Part shown: positions 1-13,567 of the stretch, piece by piece | Numbering within the stretch: the first letter of the stretch is position 1 | How the letters are laid out: each line of letters begins with the position of its first letter | From: Ecdyonurus torrentis | Taxonomy: Eukaryota; Arthropoda; Insecta; Ephemeroptera; Heptageniidae | Length of the DNA stretch: 64,000 bases | NCBI GenBank assembly: GCA_949318235.1 | Contig: OX439135.1 | Location: 17,934,296 to 17,998,295 of the forward strand | Direction: 5' to 3' | Position numbers and translations under genes: made by a program | The notes under the pieces: generated by a model | Told to the model about the DNA's origin: nothing | Databases searched by the model: none | Seen by the model: the letters and a program-made list of their open reading frames with translations, nothing else

Positions 1-24
1 CTCTCTCTCTCTCTCTCTCTCTCT
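1..24. repeat. (CT)n microsatellite at window edge
   Basis: A pure CT dinucleotide run that starts at the window edge, so its true length is unknown. Confidence 0.95.
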
Positions 25-227
25 TATTCTCATTATTTTCCATTAAATTTTAAATAGTGTATGAATATATGAAGTGCACTATTTTTCATCGTCAATTTTT
101 AAAAGTTATTTAAAATTTGCTGCAAAATAAATAAAAGGGGAAAAGGCATATTTTAAAACATGCAAATTTTCCCCTTTTTGTTTCATAAAATACAATTAAA
201 ATTATAATACCAAAAAAGAATTTTATA

Positions 228-576
228 TTAAAGCCATAGACCACATAAAACAGCATTGGCTTTTTAATAAATAGACACAAAATGGGATCTTCAAAACTGT
301 TGATAAGATAATTTTTACCAGAATGTTAATGTAGCCCCACGAAAGAGCATTAAAAAACTGTAAAGTATGCAATTTGCGTGAAAATTCATGTTTATGACGT
401 CACAAACATGCAAAAATTAGTATGAAAATGTTGTGCGGGTTGCATAAATCGAATTTTGTGATCACTGCTACGGAGCTACTTTTGAGTTTTGAGACAAACT
501 AATGTTATTTATGTAAATCCCATCAAGTGTTTTGTGATATAAAATGCTTATGTATTTCTCTGGTCTATTCCTTTAA
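228..576. mobile_element. TTAA-flanked MITE, family B, full copy
   Basis: About 349 bp bounded by TTAA on both sides. The ends are imperfect inverted repeats (TTAAAGCCATAGACCA at the left, and the complement of TGGTCTATTCCTTTAA at the right). At least five related copies or fragments occur in the window (11635, 24621, 29620, 53642, 62276). No coding capacity, so it is non-autonomous. TTAA targeting is typical of piggyBac-like transposases; that assignment is inferred. Confidence 0.75.
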
Positions 577-2285
577 TTAACGTTCCTTTTTCTTTTTGTT
601 CAAAGGATGTTTTGTTATAAATAGTTTATTATTTTGAAACAAAAAATGTAAGCAAATTGTAAAAACGAGAAAGGCAAAAATGTATATATGAAACAAAATA
701 AGTTAAAATTGCTGGAAGCATTTTCTTCAACAACCTTATTGAAAAAAGTTTTGATGTTTTAAAATATTATATTTCCTATCCAAACCATAATGTTGTGTGT
801 TCGTCTCTTTTCTCCCTTTGTTATTCAATATTAAGTTTTTTCTTTACAGGAAAATGATTTATAATTTATGTTCCGTGTTTGAGAAACAAAGGAAGATAAT
901 AAAAAAAAAAATGCTTGAGGTATATTTTGTAGGTACAAAATCAATACGTCTTATAGTTACGCAAAATATTTTACTTTATATATTCATAATACAGTCTTAA
1001 TTTCATTAAAACAAAAGTTTTCAGTGTACGTATTATAATTAGAAAATTAAACTGTCATGACTCATTATATAAAATATTATTAAAAATAATCATACCTTAA
1101 AATCAAATGTAAGGATATGAAGAAGGAAAAAAATAGATTGTTTTATCAAACTTTTTGTTCTTTTTTTATTAATTATTTTTTATTATTATTTTTTTTTTTT
1201 TTTGTATTTGTTTCTTCTTATTTTTTTTTATTTGTTATTATTTGCAGAAGACAAAATAAAAAAACACAACAAAAACTAAAGAAGAAAACATAAATATGAG
1301 ATATAATTACAGATATATAATATTTTAATTTATTAAATGGGTGTGTTATGGGCGCAGTAAACGTAAGCGAATCACATGGGAATAGGTGCACTGATCTATA
1401 TAATAGGTGCGTTTTGCAACAACTATAATTTCCTCTTTTTATTATTATTTTATTTATTTTAGGTTTGCACCAAAAGTTTTGGTGCAACACCAAAAGTATT
1501 TTTAGTTAAATGATGAATATAATAATTAAAGTTTGTAAATTTTTATTGAAATTCACACACTTGAGTAAAATGAAAATATGTGAATGGACACGTTATCGGT
1601 TTAGCGCGCGGGGTGCTGCGGGGAAAGCTAAGGGTCCCCTAATTTAACATTACGCTTATGGAGAAAAACACATTTTTTGCGATTTTTGAGAAAACTACTC
1701 TACCGATTTTGGAGAAATTTAAATGAGAAATACTAGACATACTTTTACGTGTTTTAAGCCATAGAGAATTTGTAACAATTTTTTAAACCGATAACCTCCA
1801 TTGAAATGCCCCGTTGTTGTATATTTCTGACTCTTATTGTACGTATTGTGCACTTAATTTTTTAATACATTTTTATAAAAGGCTCTATCATCTTTATAAG
1901 TCCTATATAAAGAATTTACAATGCCTCTTTGCAATTAATATCGTGTTTTATTAGAGCACTTGACGAGGAAGGCCATTAAAAATAAAAATCTTTAATTTAA
2001 ATTGCAGTATCTAAGTCATCTAAGCTGATATGCAGAGTGGCGGGGAAAAGCATCAAATGAAACTGACCTTTAGCAAAAGTGATGAATTACGTATTGATGC
2101 CCCTATATAAACCCTTTTACAATGATATTCTGACCCAGTTGTATGTGAACTAAATAATATATAAATATTAAAAAATAAAAAAATAAATCAATAAAAAAAT
2201 TAGAAATTTGAAAGTAATATACTATAGAGCTGTAAATTTTAAGCGGTTCAAGCACCCGCCTGGGCCAAAATCTTTGGGTGCTCTC

Positions 2286-2286
<1 letters not shown>
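577..2286. other. Intergenic, no gene seen
   Basis: AT-rich DNA with short poly-T tracts. A GC-richer patch near 1590-1640 stands out, but I see no exon, RNA gene or clear repeat boundary. Confidence 0.5.

Positions 2287-2320
<34 letters not shown>
2287..2320. repeat. Poly(T) tract, 34 nt
   Basis: A pure T run. On the minus strand it would be a poly(A) tail following about 100 nt of ordinary sequence, so it may be a retroposon tail. No element body is recognised. Confidence 0.85.
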
Positions 2321-2321
<1 letters not shown>

Positions 2322-3613
2322 AATATGTATTCTACCTGGGTTTCAAGCCAATTTCGAGCTATTTCAAGTTAAACCCTGAATAATTCGTGCAAGAAAAAAA
2401 AAAGAAAGATTTTGCAAATAAATCGAGCTAAAAAAACAATTTTTGAAAAAAGTTAAGAAAAAAGTTCGTCATTTTTGTTTAATATGATGTTTTTAATATT
2501 CTATCATGCAAAATAAGATGTTTAAAATATCATAAAAAATTACTTTATTTATGACTTTTATATATCATTCAAATGTTTTCTTCATAATAAAAATCGATAT
2601 TTTTTTCGATCTCACAGGCTTGAAATCTTGTTTTTAAATTTCGGCTTAAATATCAAGCTTTCCGAACTTTGAACCCGACTTTCAAGTCAAACCGGGCTAA
2701 AAAGATCAGCCTGAGCAAGAAATTAAAAAAAATAATAATAATAAAGAAAAGTTTTTCACAGTTCTTAAATATAAAAATAACCGGTATTTTCTTCAAAAAA
2801 AAAAATCTAGAATTTAATTTACATCTATTCTCACTGCTGGGATAAGAATAACATATCATACTTTTCTGCTAAGGAAAAACATATTGAAGAAAGAAACACA
2901 AAAGACATCAGCTCGAAAACTTTTTCTTCTGTTATTGCAAAAGTATAGAAGCAGCAACATTGTGTTCTTCAAAGATTTTTACTCCATAAAATACACAAGC
3001 GAAGTAAGCAAACGAGAAAATAGTATAAGAAAAAAAAAAAAAAGCTTTTCTGTGTCCGTCCGCTGTGCTGTAATATGAGATAAATCTGTTTACTTTTTTA
3101 TTAAAACCCGCACAGCCACAACAAACAAAATAAAACAAAGTTTACTTTATATATATATACAATGATAAATTGACGTAAAAGTTTGTTGAACTGATTTTAA
3201 GTTTGTTATTTTATAGGATTAACAATGATAAATTACACTTGTTAGTGTTACAAAAAAGATATTAAATAATTTTTGGTCCCCATTAAAATCTCATAAAAAA
3301 AAAAAACGTCATACTTTTGTTTGCGGAATAAAATTTTAATTAATTTTGAATGTATGCATTTAAATATAAAGTATTAATTTTATGGTACTAAAATGACTAT
3401 TTTAATGAAATTTATAATTTTTGATTACGATATTTTATAATATTATTTAACATATATTTAGGAAAAAAAATTAAGAAAAAACAGCATTCAAATTATAGTT
3501 TTTCAATGAAAATATTAATGAGTTGTCCACAAACAAACACTTAATGAATATTCAATACAAACAGTTGAGTTGAGTATGATTAATGTGACCACAAAAACAA
3601 GTATATAACAATA

Positions 3614-3631
3614 GGGGGGGGGGGGGGGGGG
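3614..3631. repeat. Poly(G) tract, 18 nt
   Basis: Uninterrupted G18 in AT-rich surroundings. Long G runs are error-prone in assembly, so the length is uncertain. Confidence 0.85.
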
Positions 3632-4271
3632 AATACGAAGTTTTATATAATTGTCATTAGCATGCGCATGGAAATGCATCAGAACTTCCTGCCAGTAATT
3701 ATGTATTATTATATCTCGCTAACTAAACACATTAAACCTAAAATTAGTAAAATTAGCTAATTGATGTTTCATTCTTGCATAAAGTTCATAGTATTATATG
3801 CTTTTCTATATACCCTGTTCTCTGTGTTGTGGACCACAATGAAAAGTTAATCAGTCAAATTAATTAGTCAAAAATTGTAAAATATTATGTAATGTTGATG
3901 TCTGCCACTGAATTCGGCGTGCCTAATTCGTTAAAAAAATGCAAAGTTAATCATCTAAAAATGCTTTTGGTGTAAGATTGTGCATTTTTAGTGAAGCTTT
4001 GATAAAAATAATGACGGAAAAAAAAATTATCCATGATTGCAGTTATACGATAATATGCCAAAAAAATTGCAACTTTAATAAAAGACTGCATGCTACATAA
4101 AATACAAAATAAATTATGCAAATAAATACTAAATATAGTTATATTTTCTTTTTATACATATATTATATAAAATATATTTTAAAATTTTAATATTACATAA
4201 TAAATAACGTTTTGCATTATACTGTATACTCTAAAAAAAATGTAAAAAATATATTGTTACATTAAACGCAG

Positions 4272-4273
<2 letters not shown>

Positions 4274-4318
<45 letters not shown>
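4274..4318. repeat. (TC)n microsatellite
   Basis: Pure TC dinucleotide run followed by poly-T. The region from 3632 to 5476 otherwise shows no gene. Confidence 0.95.
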
Positions 4319-4323
<5 letters not shown>

Positions 4324-5473
4324 GTTTCTTTTTTTTGCGTGTAAATTACAAATATATCTTCTACACTACACAGTCCATATCACATAATATAGGTATATAA
4401 TGCAAAAAAAAAAAAAAAAAAAAAAAAGTTTATTATATAAATGATTAAAAAATTAATAATGAAAAAATTGACACGCAAGATTGTAATTTGTTTTCTTCCT
4501 CTTGAATATAACAAGGGAAAATTTTGTTCTATTCAAAAAATTTCTTTTTCCTTCTTCTTTCTGCGCTTGAAAAAAAAAGTCTACACAAAAAAAAAAGCAC
4601 TCTAAATAATTATCATCATTTTTACAAGATGTTAAATAAGAAGAATATGAGCTTTAGTTTTTTATTATCTATCTATACTTTGAATAACTCACGGAATCTT
4701 ATTGATTTTTTTTTCTAATGAATAGATCGCTACATAATATCGTTTTCATTATATGGGATATATAAAACATCTTTTAAGTGTATACACAAAAGAGTGCTTA
4801 TTTCAATGGCGATTATATTTTATTATTTTTCACTGTATTGTTTTATCATTTAATACCTTCAAAAGCAAAAATAAACAGTATAAAATAGGAAATTGCTTCA
4901 CGCGCAACAGTATATTATGATAGCGATTGATTAAAAATAAAAGGTCAAACATTTATATTATACACAATATTTTATATTAGATAAATGATAAATGGCAATT
5001 GGTTTTAAAAAATGATAAAAAAAAAAGTTTTGATCAAATTTACTGTATATTTTTTTCTTCAAAAGAAAACGAAAAAATAGACAAATATTATAATAAAAAA
5101 AAATATAAAAAAAGAATAAAAAAAAGAGTGCTTGATTTAGAATTGCATTATATATAGGTTTGAAAGCATGAAATTTTAGTTATATTCTGAATTTATTTCT
5201 GTTATATTCTGTATATTTTTTTAATGAAGTAATCAGTAGCTTTCACATTGACGTTCAAAATTCTGCGTTAGTATTTACTAAAGACATTTAAAGTTCTCTA
5301 GTATTTACACTGCGATGTATTATTTCAAAATACGTGGATTTTTACATAGAATCATTTACGTACGTCCTTGTGAAATCTGCTTCAAATAACTCAACTATAA
5401 ATTCATTACCGTATTCATTTTTCATAATAAAATTATATCGTAATTTGAACTATTTTATGTAAAACAGTAAAAC

Positions 5474-5582
<109 letters not shown>

Positions 5583-6849
5583 ATCGTCTTTATATCATAA
5601 TTTATAAATTAACCTATTATTTAAAAATTTTGCACGTCCCAATTAATTATCATCATACAGTATTTTATGGTTTAATGAGAAGCTATACATATATGAAATA
5701 TTATATTTTAATAAAAACGTAACAAAATTTTCCACCAAAAATCGTCATCATAAAAATCGATGAAAATATAAACTTTGATATATATTATTCAGTCATGTGT
5801 ATGTGTGTGTGTTTAAAGCCGCTCTTATACTGAATTACGTGAAAGTAATATTGACTTTTATGAAGAAGTATATATTTGATGCTTTCAAATTCTATATATA
5901 ACATATCAAATATAAAGTTGTTCCATGAACTATACTGAAGACATTCTCTTTTGTTAATATACATCTTAATAAGGACGTAAAATCTATATATACTAATCAA
6001 TAACATACTCGAAGTAAAAATGAGTCTATAATGCAATATAATTTATGAAAACAAAATCAATCTCTCTAATATTAGAAAATAAATACTCCATTTGTCTTTT
6101 ATTATTATGAGTTTTTTTTTTTTTTTTTTCCCCTTCTGTAACACCGGAATCCTAATTGATTCAAGGTGAAGGTGAGAATAATCCAGTATCAAGTATCTAT
6201 TATAGAAACTGCAGGAAGCATATATAGAGGGATCACAAAATAAGCACTTTGCGCACGATGTTAGCTGTGCCAAGAACTGCAGCTTTCTGCATGACACGTA
6301 AATGCCTGTCCTCGAAGTTATTATTATTAATAAATTTTCAATAGTTATATTTTTTGTTTAATTTTAAGTATAATGTATTATTTTCCACATTTTTATACAA
6401 CCACTTACAAAGTCAAAAATAATGTATACTGTACATAAAAATTATTAATAATTATAATTCATGATCTTCAAAACAGCCCGATTATACATTATCACTATTA
6501 TCAGTTTCATTATTTGAACAACGATTATATATAATGGTATTATAATACTCATAAAATGACTTTAGTGTCATTTTTCATTATTTATTTTTTCTTACTATAC
6601 CTTTTTATTCAGGACTATGCTTAATATTTTGACCCTATTTAGAAGGTACCTGTTTTATTTATTATTATAATATTTACTATATATACTGCTATATCAGAAG
6701 AAATTATTTATTCTTTTATTACAAAGGACATTGTGATCGCAAATGTTATTTATTTATAGTAAATTACAAAATGCATTATAAACAAACTTACAGATAAAAT
6801 TGCAACTTAAACAGCTAGTATAAATAAAGTATTAAATATAAAAGACTAA

Positions 6850-6873
6850 GAGATAGAGAGGGGAAGAGAGAGG

Positions 6874-6907
<34 letters not shown>

Positions 6908-6908
6908 C

Positions 6909-6948
<40 letters not shown>

Positions 6949-6991
6949 GAGAGAGAGATGAGAGGAGAGAGAGAGAGAGAGAGAGAGAGAA
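6850..6991. repeat. Imperfect (AG)n microsatellite
   Basis: AG-rich tract of about 140 bp with GG, GC and GATG interruptions. The interruptions suggest an older array than the pure ones elsewhere. Confidence 0.9.
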
Positions 6992-7620
6992 TAGAGAAAA
7001 GCTTATCTAAAAGTAATAAATACAAAAGCACTGCAAAATAAGATATAATGAGTAATGAAAGATTATATTATATAAGGATTAAAATAAAGTAGGTTAATCC
7101 ATATAGATCTCTTTTAACTCAGTAAAAATATATATATTCAAAATTCAAAGTGAATCTAATGGAGGTAATAATTGTAATGTATATTTCTCTCTTGCTCTTG
7201 CTATCTTATGTATTAATATTATTATGCTCGTTCATATCATAATTATATTTCAAATGCAATATATCAGCTAGAAACATGCTTTGTTCAAACTATAAAGCAC
7301 TAGAGAAAAAATATAATAATAACAATAATAACAATAAAAAAATTGCAAAAATATATATATAATATATATATACGAAATACGGTAACATTTTAAATAAATA
7401 ATATAAAAATTATACATTTTGCGTAATATTATAACTTAAAACTCTATACTTTTTTTTTTTGATTTATTTTATTTTATTTTATTTTATTTTTTTCATTTTA
7501 GTATGTCGCATTTATTTAAAAGCTGTAATTTACTTTTTGCTTATACTTTCAAGAGATTTAATATGGTTATGCAACGATATCAGTTTTGTAAATTAGTTAT
7601 CTAGTTTTAGCTTTTTATAT
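6992..7620. other. Intergenic, no gene seen
   Basis: AT-rich with short (AT)n and ATTTT runs leading into the assembly gap. No coding signal. Confidence 0.5.
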
Positions 7621-7820
7621 NNNNNNNNNNNNNNNNNNNNNNNNNNNNNNNNNNNNNNNNNNNNNNNNNNNNNNNNNNNNNNNNNNNNNNNNNNNNNNNN
7701 NNNNNNNNNNNNNNNNNNNNNNNNNNNNNNNNNNNNNNNNNNNNNNNNNNNNNNNNNNNNNNNNNNNNNNNNNNNNNNNNNNNNNNNNNNNNNNNNNNNN
7801 NNNNNNNNNNNNNNNNNNNN
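7621..7820. other. Assembly gap (200 N)
   Basis: Exactly 200 N. A fixed round size suggests a placeholder of unknown real length. Confidence 0.99.
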
Positions 7821-7910
7821 GTGGCATCTACCAAAAATCTGACAACGGATTCGAGCTCAGCAGGGTCGATTTTGCCTAGAGCGATATCTGACACGAATAC
7901 TTTTACTTAA
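7821..7910 (-). pseudogene. Possible coding fragment cut by the gap
   Basis: Minus-strand translation from about 7910 to the gap gives an uninterrupted, protein-like stretch with IALGKIDPAELESVVRFL, and base composition is less AT-rich than the neighbours. I do not recognise the family. It could be an exon or transposon fragment, or could belong to the missing sequence. No splice site is secured. Confidence 0.2.
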
Positions 7911-9733
7911 GTTTTTAGAATCATAATAGGGTGGAAAACCCCACCCCAAACACCCTCCATGGGGTAAGATAGAGCTAAAACGCAATGTGCCCTATGAGAA
8001 AGGTCCTGGCAATAAGATTGCAGCACCAAATATTTATTTTGGGTAAACTTTGCTTTTCCGTGTTATTTACTTTTTCTTTTTCTTCTTCTTCTTCTTTTTC
8101 TTATCATTTTTACGCCTTATTTTCTATTGGAATGGTTTTTAAAGATTTCTTTTCGTATTGTTTTAATAGGAGATACTACATGACTTTCAGACACCACAGA
8201 AATGAAATTCACAAAAAAAAAATAATAATAATAATAAATAAAAGCTAGCAAAGGTTATAATATTGAAAATCGTGTTTTTGGTCTTTACCCCTTGAAGCCT
8301 TGAAGGGTAAAAAAACCTAAGGGTTGAAAATCGCATAGGCATGACAAAAAGGTTAAACATCTTGCTTATCTATATATAGGTGAAAGTTTCATCTAAATAG
8401 CGCTCAAACTCGAGATATTCAAAGTTTTATATTGAACGCTACTTTTGGACTACGCGCGGGGTCACGGTCTATTCCGAGCTCTAAAGTATAGTACTTTTTC
8501 AAAGTATGGACGGTTGAATATGGCTCTAAATATTTAAAGATGTATTTCAAAAGATAATTACTAATTAGGTAAAAAGTTTATTTTGCATACATTCTACATC
8601 TCTTTGCAAACCCCAGTCTTCACTTCAGTGGTATAAAGATCATATTGGGAGAAACCGCATTTATTAATCATCTTATTTTGCCATGAAAATAGGGCGTAAT
8701 TACATCATTCTATGCAATAAATGAAGAAGAAAAAAAAAAAAAAAAGGAATACGAATGATGAAAAGTTATTGTAAATAAAAAATAAACATTAATTAAGTGC
8801 GGAGAAATAAGTAAAAACACGTGCAACTTATTAATTTTTGGTCTATGTTTCGCGATCGAGCGTAGTTTCAAAAATCGACACTGCTGGTATAGAGATAAAA
8901 GATTAAATCTAAACTTTTATGCTAATTATTTTTATGAAAAAAAAAACGCAAATTTCATTACTTCAGCTGGGCTAGGGAAAAGGTTAAAAGAACGAGATGT
9001 TTCGTGTATATTATACCTATTATATTTACGTAAAATCGACATACTGATGATGTTTTTAATATCGATAAACAACCTAATTCCATATACTTATAAAGAAAAC
9101 GTAATTTAATATCGCTTAAATCAAATTTATGAACATTTATAGTAAATATAGTAAAAATAAAACGATTTAAAAAAAATACTTGCCATTGTTATCACGATAA
9201 TAGCTTCGTAAAAAATACAGCGTTTTCAAAAAAGCGTTCAAAATTGAACACTAAATAACCGTATTTGCGAATTATTGCGACTTTTGAATTTATGTTATTT
9301 TTTTCGCCAAATAATAAAGTTTCATCTGTGAAAATTTCATAACTTGACAACGTTTAGGTACAATTTTATGAGTCTTCAAAATATCATTTTTTCCCATTAC
9401 TTACGGTCATTTTCAGAACCAAAAAACCCCCATTTAAATAACATTGACTGACAACAATGAAAATTTTGGGCACGTCAGCCAATCAGATTTGAATGTTCTC
9501 GATTTCAACAACCAATAATATGGCTTTAAAAATTCTGCTGGATCGCGTATACTCCCCCCTTCTAGAGTACTCTACAATCAAGTTTCAAAAATGTCTTTAT
9601 GTATTTTTTTTTCTGCTTTTATCTCTATAGAGAAATTACTTATCTTATGTTTTTGAAAACCAAAATTTTATTATAAATGTATAATAATATGAATAGTAAT
9701 GCAATATTACTTTGAAGATAAAAGCGGCTAGTG

Positions 9734-9737
<4 letters not shown>
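7911..9737. other. Intergenic, no gene seen
   Basis: Contains scattered GC-richer patches (7930-8000, 8440-8490) and many near-palindromic AT segments, but no exon is supported. Confidence 0.45.
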
Positions 9738-9771
<34 letters not shown>

Positions 9772-9785
9772 ATATATATATATAT
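9738..9785. repeat. (TA)n microsatellite
   Basis: TA run with one AATA interruption. Confidence 0.9.
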
Positions 9786-10254
9786 GTATATCGACATACT
9801 TTGTATTTTAAATGAAGAAGAAAAAAAATGAGAGAACTTTTATAATAATTTTTTTACATTTTTTCTTCTTCTTTCAAATGAGAGTTTAGTAATAAGTAAA
9901 AGTAGTGACGCAACGAATGAGAACGAGAAAGGATAAAAAAAATGTATGATAATTATATTAGCTCGATTTAAGCAAAAATAAATATTTATATATAATTATA
10001 ATTTTAGCATTCTTGAAGAATTATGCAACACAGCATATCAAACATACTGCACAACTTAATTCAGTTTATTCTAATTCTGATTTGTCTAAGAGTAAAAACG
10101 TATTTTGTCCAAGGTCTACTTTATTTAGTAACAAAGGCCAAATCGTTCAATTATATAAAAAATGTATTCAATAATGCTTAAAAGTAATTTATTGCTTTTA
10201 TTCTAATACTGTAATTCATTATTTATATAACGCATATGAGGCGTAATTTCAATC

Positions 10255-10510
10255 CAAATACTCTAAAAAAAAAGATGAATCACTTGATTACTTCAGTTAC
10301 GAATATTAACTTGTTTAAGATAATCACTTTTGAAGCTAAAGCAATGCATACTAAATACTAGCAAATTATTAACTATCGCTAGTTCAACTTAAAAAATAGC
10401 TTTAAAAAACTCAAAACAATTTATAACAACTTAATAATGCTATTGCAAATTTGCTAAAATGCATTATTTTAGCTAAAAGTAATTATCTTATACAAGTTAA
10501 TGCAACGTTA
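10255..10510. mobile_element. Degenerate MITE, family C
   Basis: Internal sequence such as GCTAAAATGCATTATTTTAGC and flanking TTACGAAT/ATTAACTTG segments match the family C copies at 16333, 20107 and 20947, but the termini are decayed. Probably an old copy. Confidence 0.5.
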
Positions 10511-10787
10511 TTCTTCTCATATTTGTATCTTATAATTAATTTATACTGTGTGTACCACCATTTATTGGGCATGTAAAAGTTACCTACAAAATAGTAAAAT
10601 TTAGGCTATATTAACCATGGTATTAAATAATACAAATTATATCCGTGGGATTATTAAAAATTAAACTCTATTTGAATTAGACTGGAAAATAATGTGTTAT
10701 TTAATGAACGAAAAAAATTGTAGAGAGAGAGAGAGAGAGAGATTTAATAGGTTGGTAGTTGGTACTCTAAATTTTTTTTATTATTAT

Positions 10788-10818
<31 letters not shown>

Positions 10819-11101
10819 GAAAACTTTTCTTAAATCTAAAGAATATCATATGCCTCATTATAATATGTCATTGAGTAACACTCTTCATAAAAGTGTTCTT
10901 CATAAAGATTTCTGTTGCCTAGCAACGGATCTTCAACATCAATAATTATACATTAAGGTTAATACATAATTTAGTAAGCTGTCATTGTTAATTTATAATA
11001 ATTAAAGTTTTACTTTTCTGCATTGTCGTCAGAGAAAGCTTGATATTTATATAATGACGCACTTAAGTCATTTATGATTAATTAATCAAGTTTCGATCAT
11101 A

Positions 11102-11325
11102 TATACACGGACAAAAATAACTACGTAATAATTATGCTATAGCTCATTTTTAGCACAGTTGGTTCAATACAGCATAATTTATGCTATACTGCATAATAAA
11201 TATGTTATATAGCATAAATATTATATTGCATAGCTTAATGAATTATTTTGTTTCAATTTATTATTATTTATGCTAGAATGACATAAACGTAGCATAAATT
11301 ATGTAATATATTCTTTCCGTGTATA
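11102..11325. mobile_element. Palindromic MITE, family I
   Basis: Terminal inverted repeats TATACACGGA and TCCGTGTATA enclose an AT-rich body with repeated AGCATAA/TTATGCT motifs. A related element ends near 22882, and another near 16181 is split by a family A insertion. Confidence 0.55.
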
Positions 11326-11340
11326 TAAGGAAAACTTCTA

Positions 11341-11344
<4 letters not shown>

Positions 11345-11391
<47 letters not shown>
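11345..11391. repeat. Poly(T) tract, 47 nt
   Basis: Pure T47. No recognisable retroposon body beside it. Confidence 0.9.
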
Positions 11392-11392
<1 letters not shown>

Positions 11393-11634
11393 GAAGGAAT
11401 AATTCTTTTTCTCCAAATAAATTGTTTCATATGCTATATAAATTTTTTTAATAGTACACAAAATATGGAACAACTTTATAATTGATATTATCAGTAATTA
11501 TTGTTAAAAAAATAATAAAAACACTTCACTTTACGTTTTTTCCCATCAGATAAGTTGTATAAATTTAATTTTCATTCAACCAAAATTAAATTTGATATCA
11601 TTTAATACAAACATTTTATTAGTTCTACTTTCAA

Positions 11635-11835
11635 TTAAAGGAATAGAGCAGAGAAAAACATAAGCATTTATATCACAAAACACTTGATACATAACTAACT
11701 TTAGTTTGTTTTAAAACCAACAGTAGCCTCGTAGCAGTGATCAGAAAATTTATTTAATTTAATCAGTTTTGAAGATCCCATTTCGTGTTAATTCATTAAA
11801 AAGCACATGTTGTTTTATGTGGTCTATGGCTTTAA
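11635..11835. mobile_element. MITE family B, internally deleted
   Basis: TTAA at both ends and the family B termini (AATAGA..GCAGAGAAAAAC at left, GTGGTCTATGGC at right). The middle is deleted relative to the copy at 29620, giving about 200 bp. Confidence 0.7.
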
Positions 11836-12354
11836 ATGATTTGTAAAATATATGTTTAATTTATCATTTATTTATGAAAATATAATAATATAATTAATAT
11901 TAACATAATACGTAAATCAGATGATATGGCTGCTATAAAATGTAAAAAGTTTAGAAACAATAAAAAAAATTAATTAATATTTATTAAAATAAATATTAAT
12001 TACAAAACAGAAATATATCTAAATTTTAATGTGAAAAAACAAACAACTATTACAATTTACAACAGTATAGCAACAAAGTAAAGCCCCTAACAGTATCATG
12101 GAATGCAACCCGCGCGGTATATGTATCCGAAAGGTTGCATATCTTTCTAGGCGCTTCGAAATTACGCAAACTAAATCTGAATCTCAGCAGTTTGCGTAAA
12201 AATAATATTTTTATATTTTCTAAAATACTTTTTAATTTAAAATAATTATGCTAATGTAATAACATAGTTATCATGCATTAATTATGCTAAAATAATACTG
12301 AAAATGTATTAAAAATACAATTAAAAACTGTAATTATAATAATACTTAACTTAC

Positions 12355-12645
12355 CTGTGATAATGACTTTTTACTAAAACGTCTTCTCGATCGTGATAAA
12401 AAACTTTCTGAAGTTGAACTATCTCTTGTTAATTTACTTTCCTTTTGTTTATTATTATCTAAGGGATATATCATATAAACTTTATTTTTATTATTTGATT
12501 CCACAACATTTTTATTATTATCATCTTCTACAATACCACCAGCGTGTATTAAAATATGCCAAGCTTGTGAACCTATTTCATAAATACCTTTTTCTAAAGA
12601 ACGTCCTGAAATATTATTATCTGAATTATTTATGTTTTTGGACAT
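12355..12645 (-). CDS. Unrecognised protein, first coding exon
   Basis: The reading frame starts at the ATG ending at 12645 with a good context (A at -3) and runs 97 codons to a strong donor (CAG|GTAAGT) at 12354. The residues are MSKNINNSDN.., a well-mixed segment GIYEIGSQAWHILIHAGG (about residues 20-37), an Asn/Lys-rich middle, and a basic Ser/Arg tail (SRSRRRFSKK). There is no signal peptide, so the product is probably intracellular. If the donor is not used, translation stops two codons later, giving 99 residues. I do not recognise the family, and no downstream exon in phase 0 could be secured. Protein-like composition, a TATA box about 75 bp upstream and a consensus donor favour a real gene over chance. 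Confidence 0.5.
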
Positions 12646-12719
12646 GCTTTTTAAAAAGTGAACTTCACTGCTCGAAACGCTGTATGATACTAAGAACTCA
12701 ACGAACTATTCTACTCTCT

Positions 12720-12729
12720 TTTTATATAT
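12720..12729 (-). promoter_or_regulatory. TATA box of the 12.6 kb minus-strand gene
   Basis: TATATAAAAAG on the minus strand, about 75 bp upstream of the ATG. Initiation about 30 bp downstream would fall near 12695, giving a 5' UTR of roughly 50 nt. Confidence 0.4.
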
Positions 12730-13567
12730 ACAGCTTTTATACCCTAATCGATTTTATATATAGCGTCTAAAGCTAAAAGCTCGCAACGCGCTTCTTTTTT
12801 ATATTATATGAGTGCAGTATAACCTTAACCTTTTTTTTATGTAACGCAATTTTTTTAAAGCTCATAATCTTAGTTTTAAATTGTAAATTAATAAATTTAC
12901 GTCCCTTAAACGAGTAATACATAAAAAATAATATTTTTCATAAGTTTTATTTGACATTTTACTTTAAATTCTATAGTAAGTTTAAAATAAATTTACATAA
13001 ATTTCAGTAAAATATCAAAAGTTTTTATTACATTTAAATGTAATTTTGCTAATTTTTAATAAAACTGATAAAATTCTACTAATTTTATATTTGAATTTAA
13101 TAGAACAGTACCCTTTTTTTACATTTCCGGTTGTAAATTTACATTAATAAGTGTATATCTGGACACCTGTAACGTAGTATGTCATCATTGGTTGAATACA
13201 ATGCATTCTGCGCATGCGAATTTACTAAAACTTTATATTATTCTATTGTTACAAAAAAAAAAAAAAAAAAAAAAACTGTGTTATCACTTTACTTTTTTGT
13301 TTGATTTTTCCTTGTATAGTAAATTTTGTGACGTCACGCGATATATCTATAAACTTTATGTATACGTGTGTGTGTTTATATATATAATATAATATAATAT
13401 AAAAGTAAAAGGTCAGGCTCATCAGAGGAAATACTCAACTTACATACTTAATGTTTCCAAAATTGATTTTTGTTTCTTGTATAAAAGTTAATGTATATTT
13501 AGAAATTTATTTATTAATATTTTCCTCATAGTGTTTTTGCGTAATAATATTTAAACCTATTATTATA
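12730..13567. other. Intergenic, no gene seen
   Basis: AT-rich with a short poly(A) tract (13251-13275) and TAATATAATATAAT repeats. No exon found. Confidence 0.5.

Noticed and set aside
7607..7894. 95-codon frame across the gap
   Set aside because: Most of it is N. Only the short flank is kept, as a low-confidence fragment.
12060..12190. Second exon of the 12.6 kb gene
   Set aside because: A 41-codon minus-strand frame exists, but with the phase-0 donor at 12354 both nearby acceptors lead to an immediate stop.
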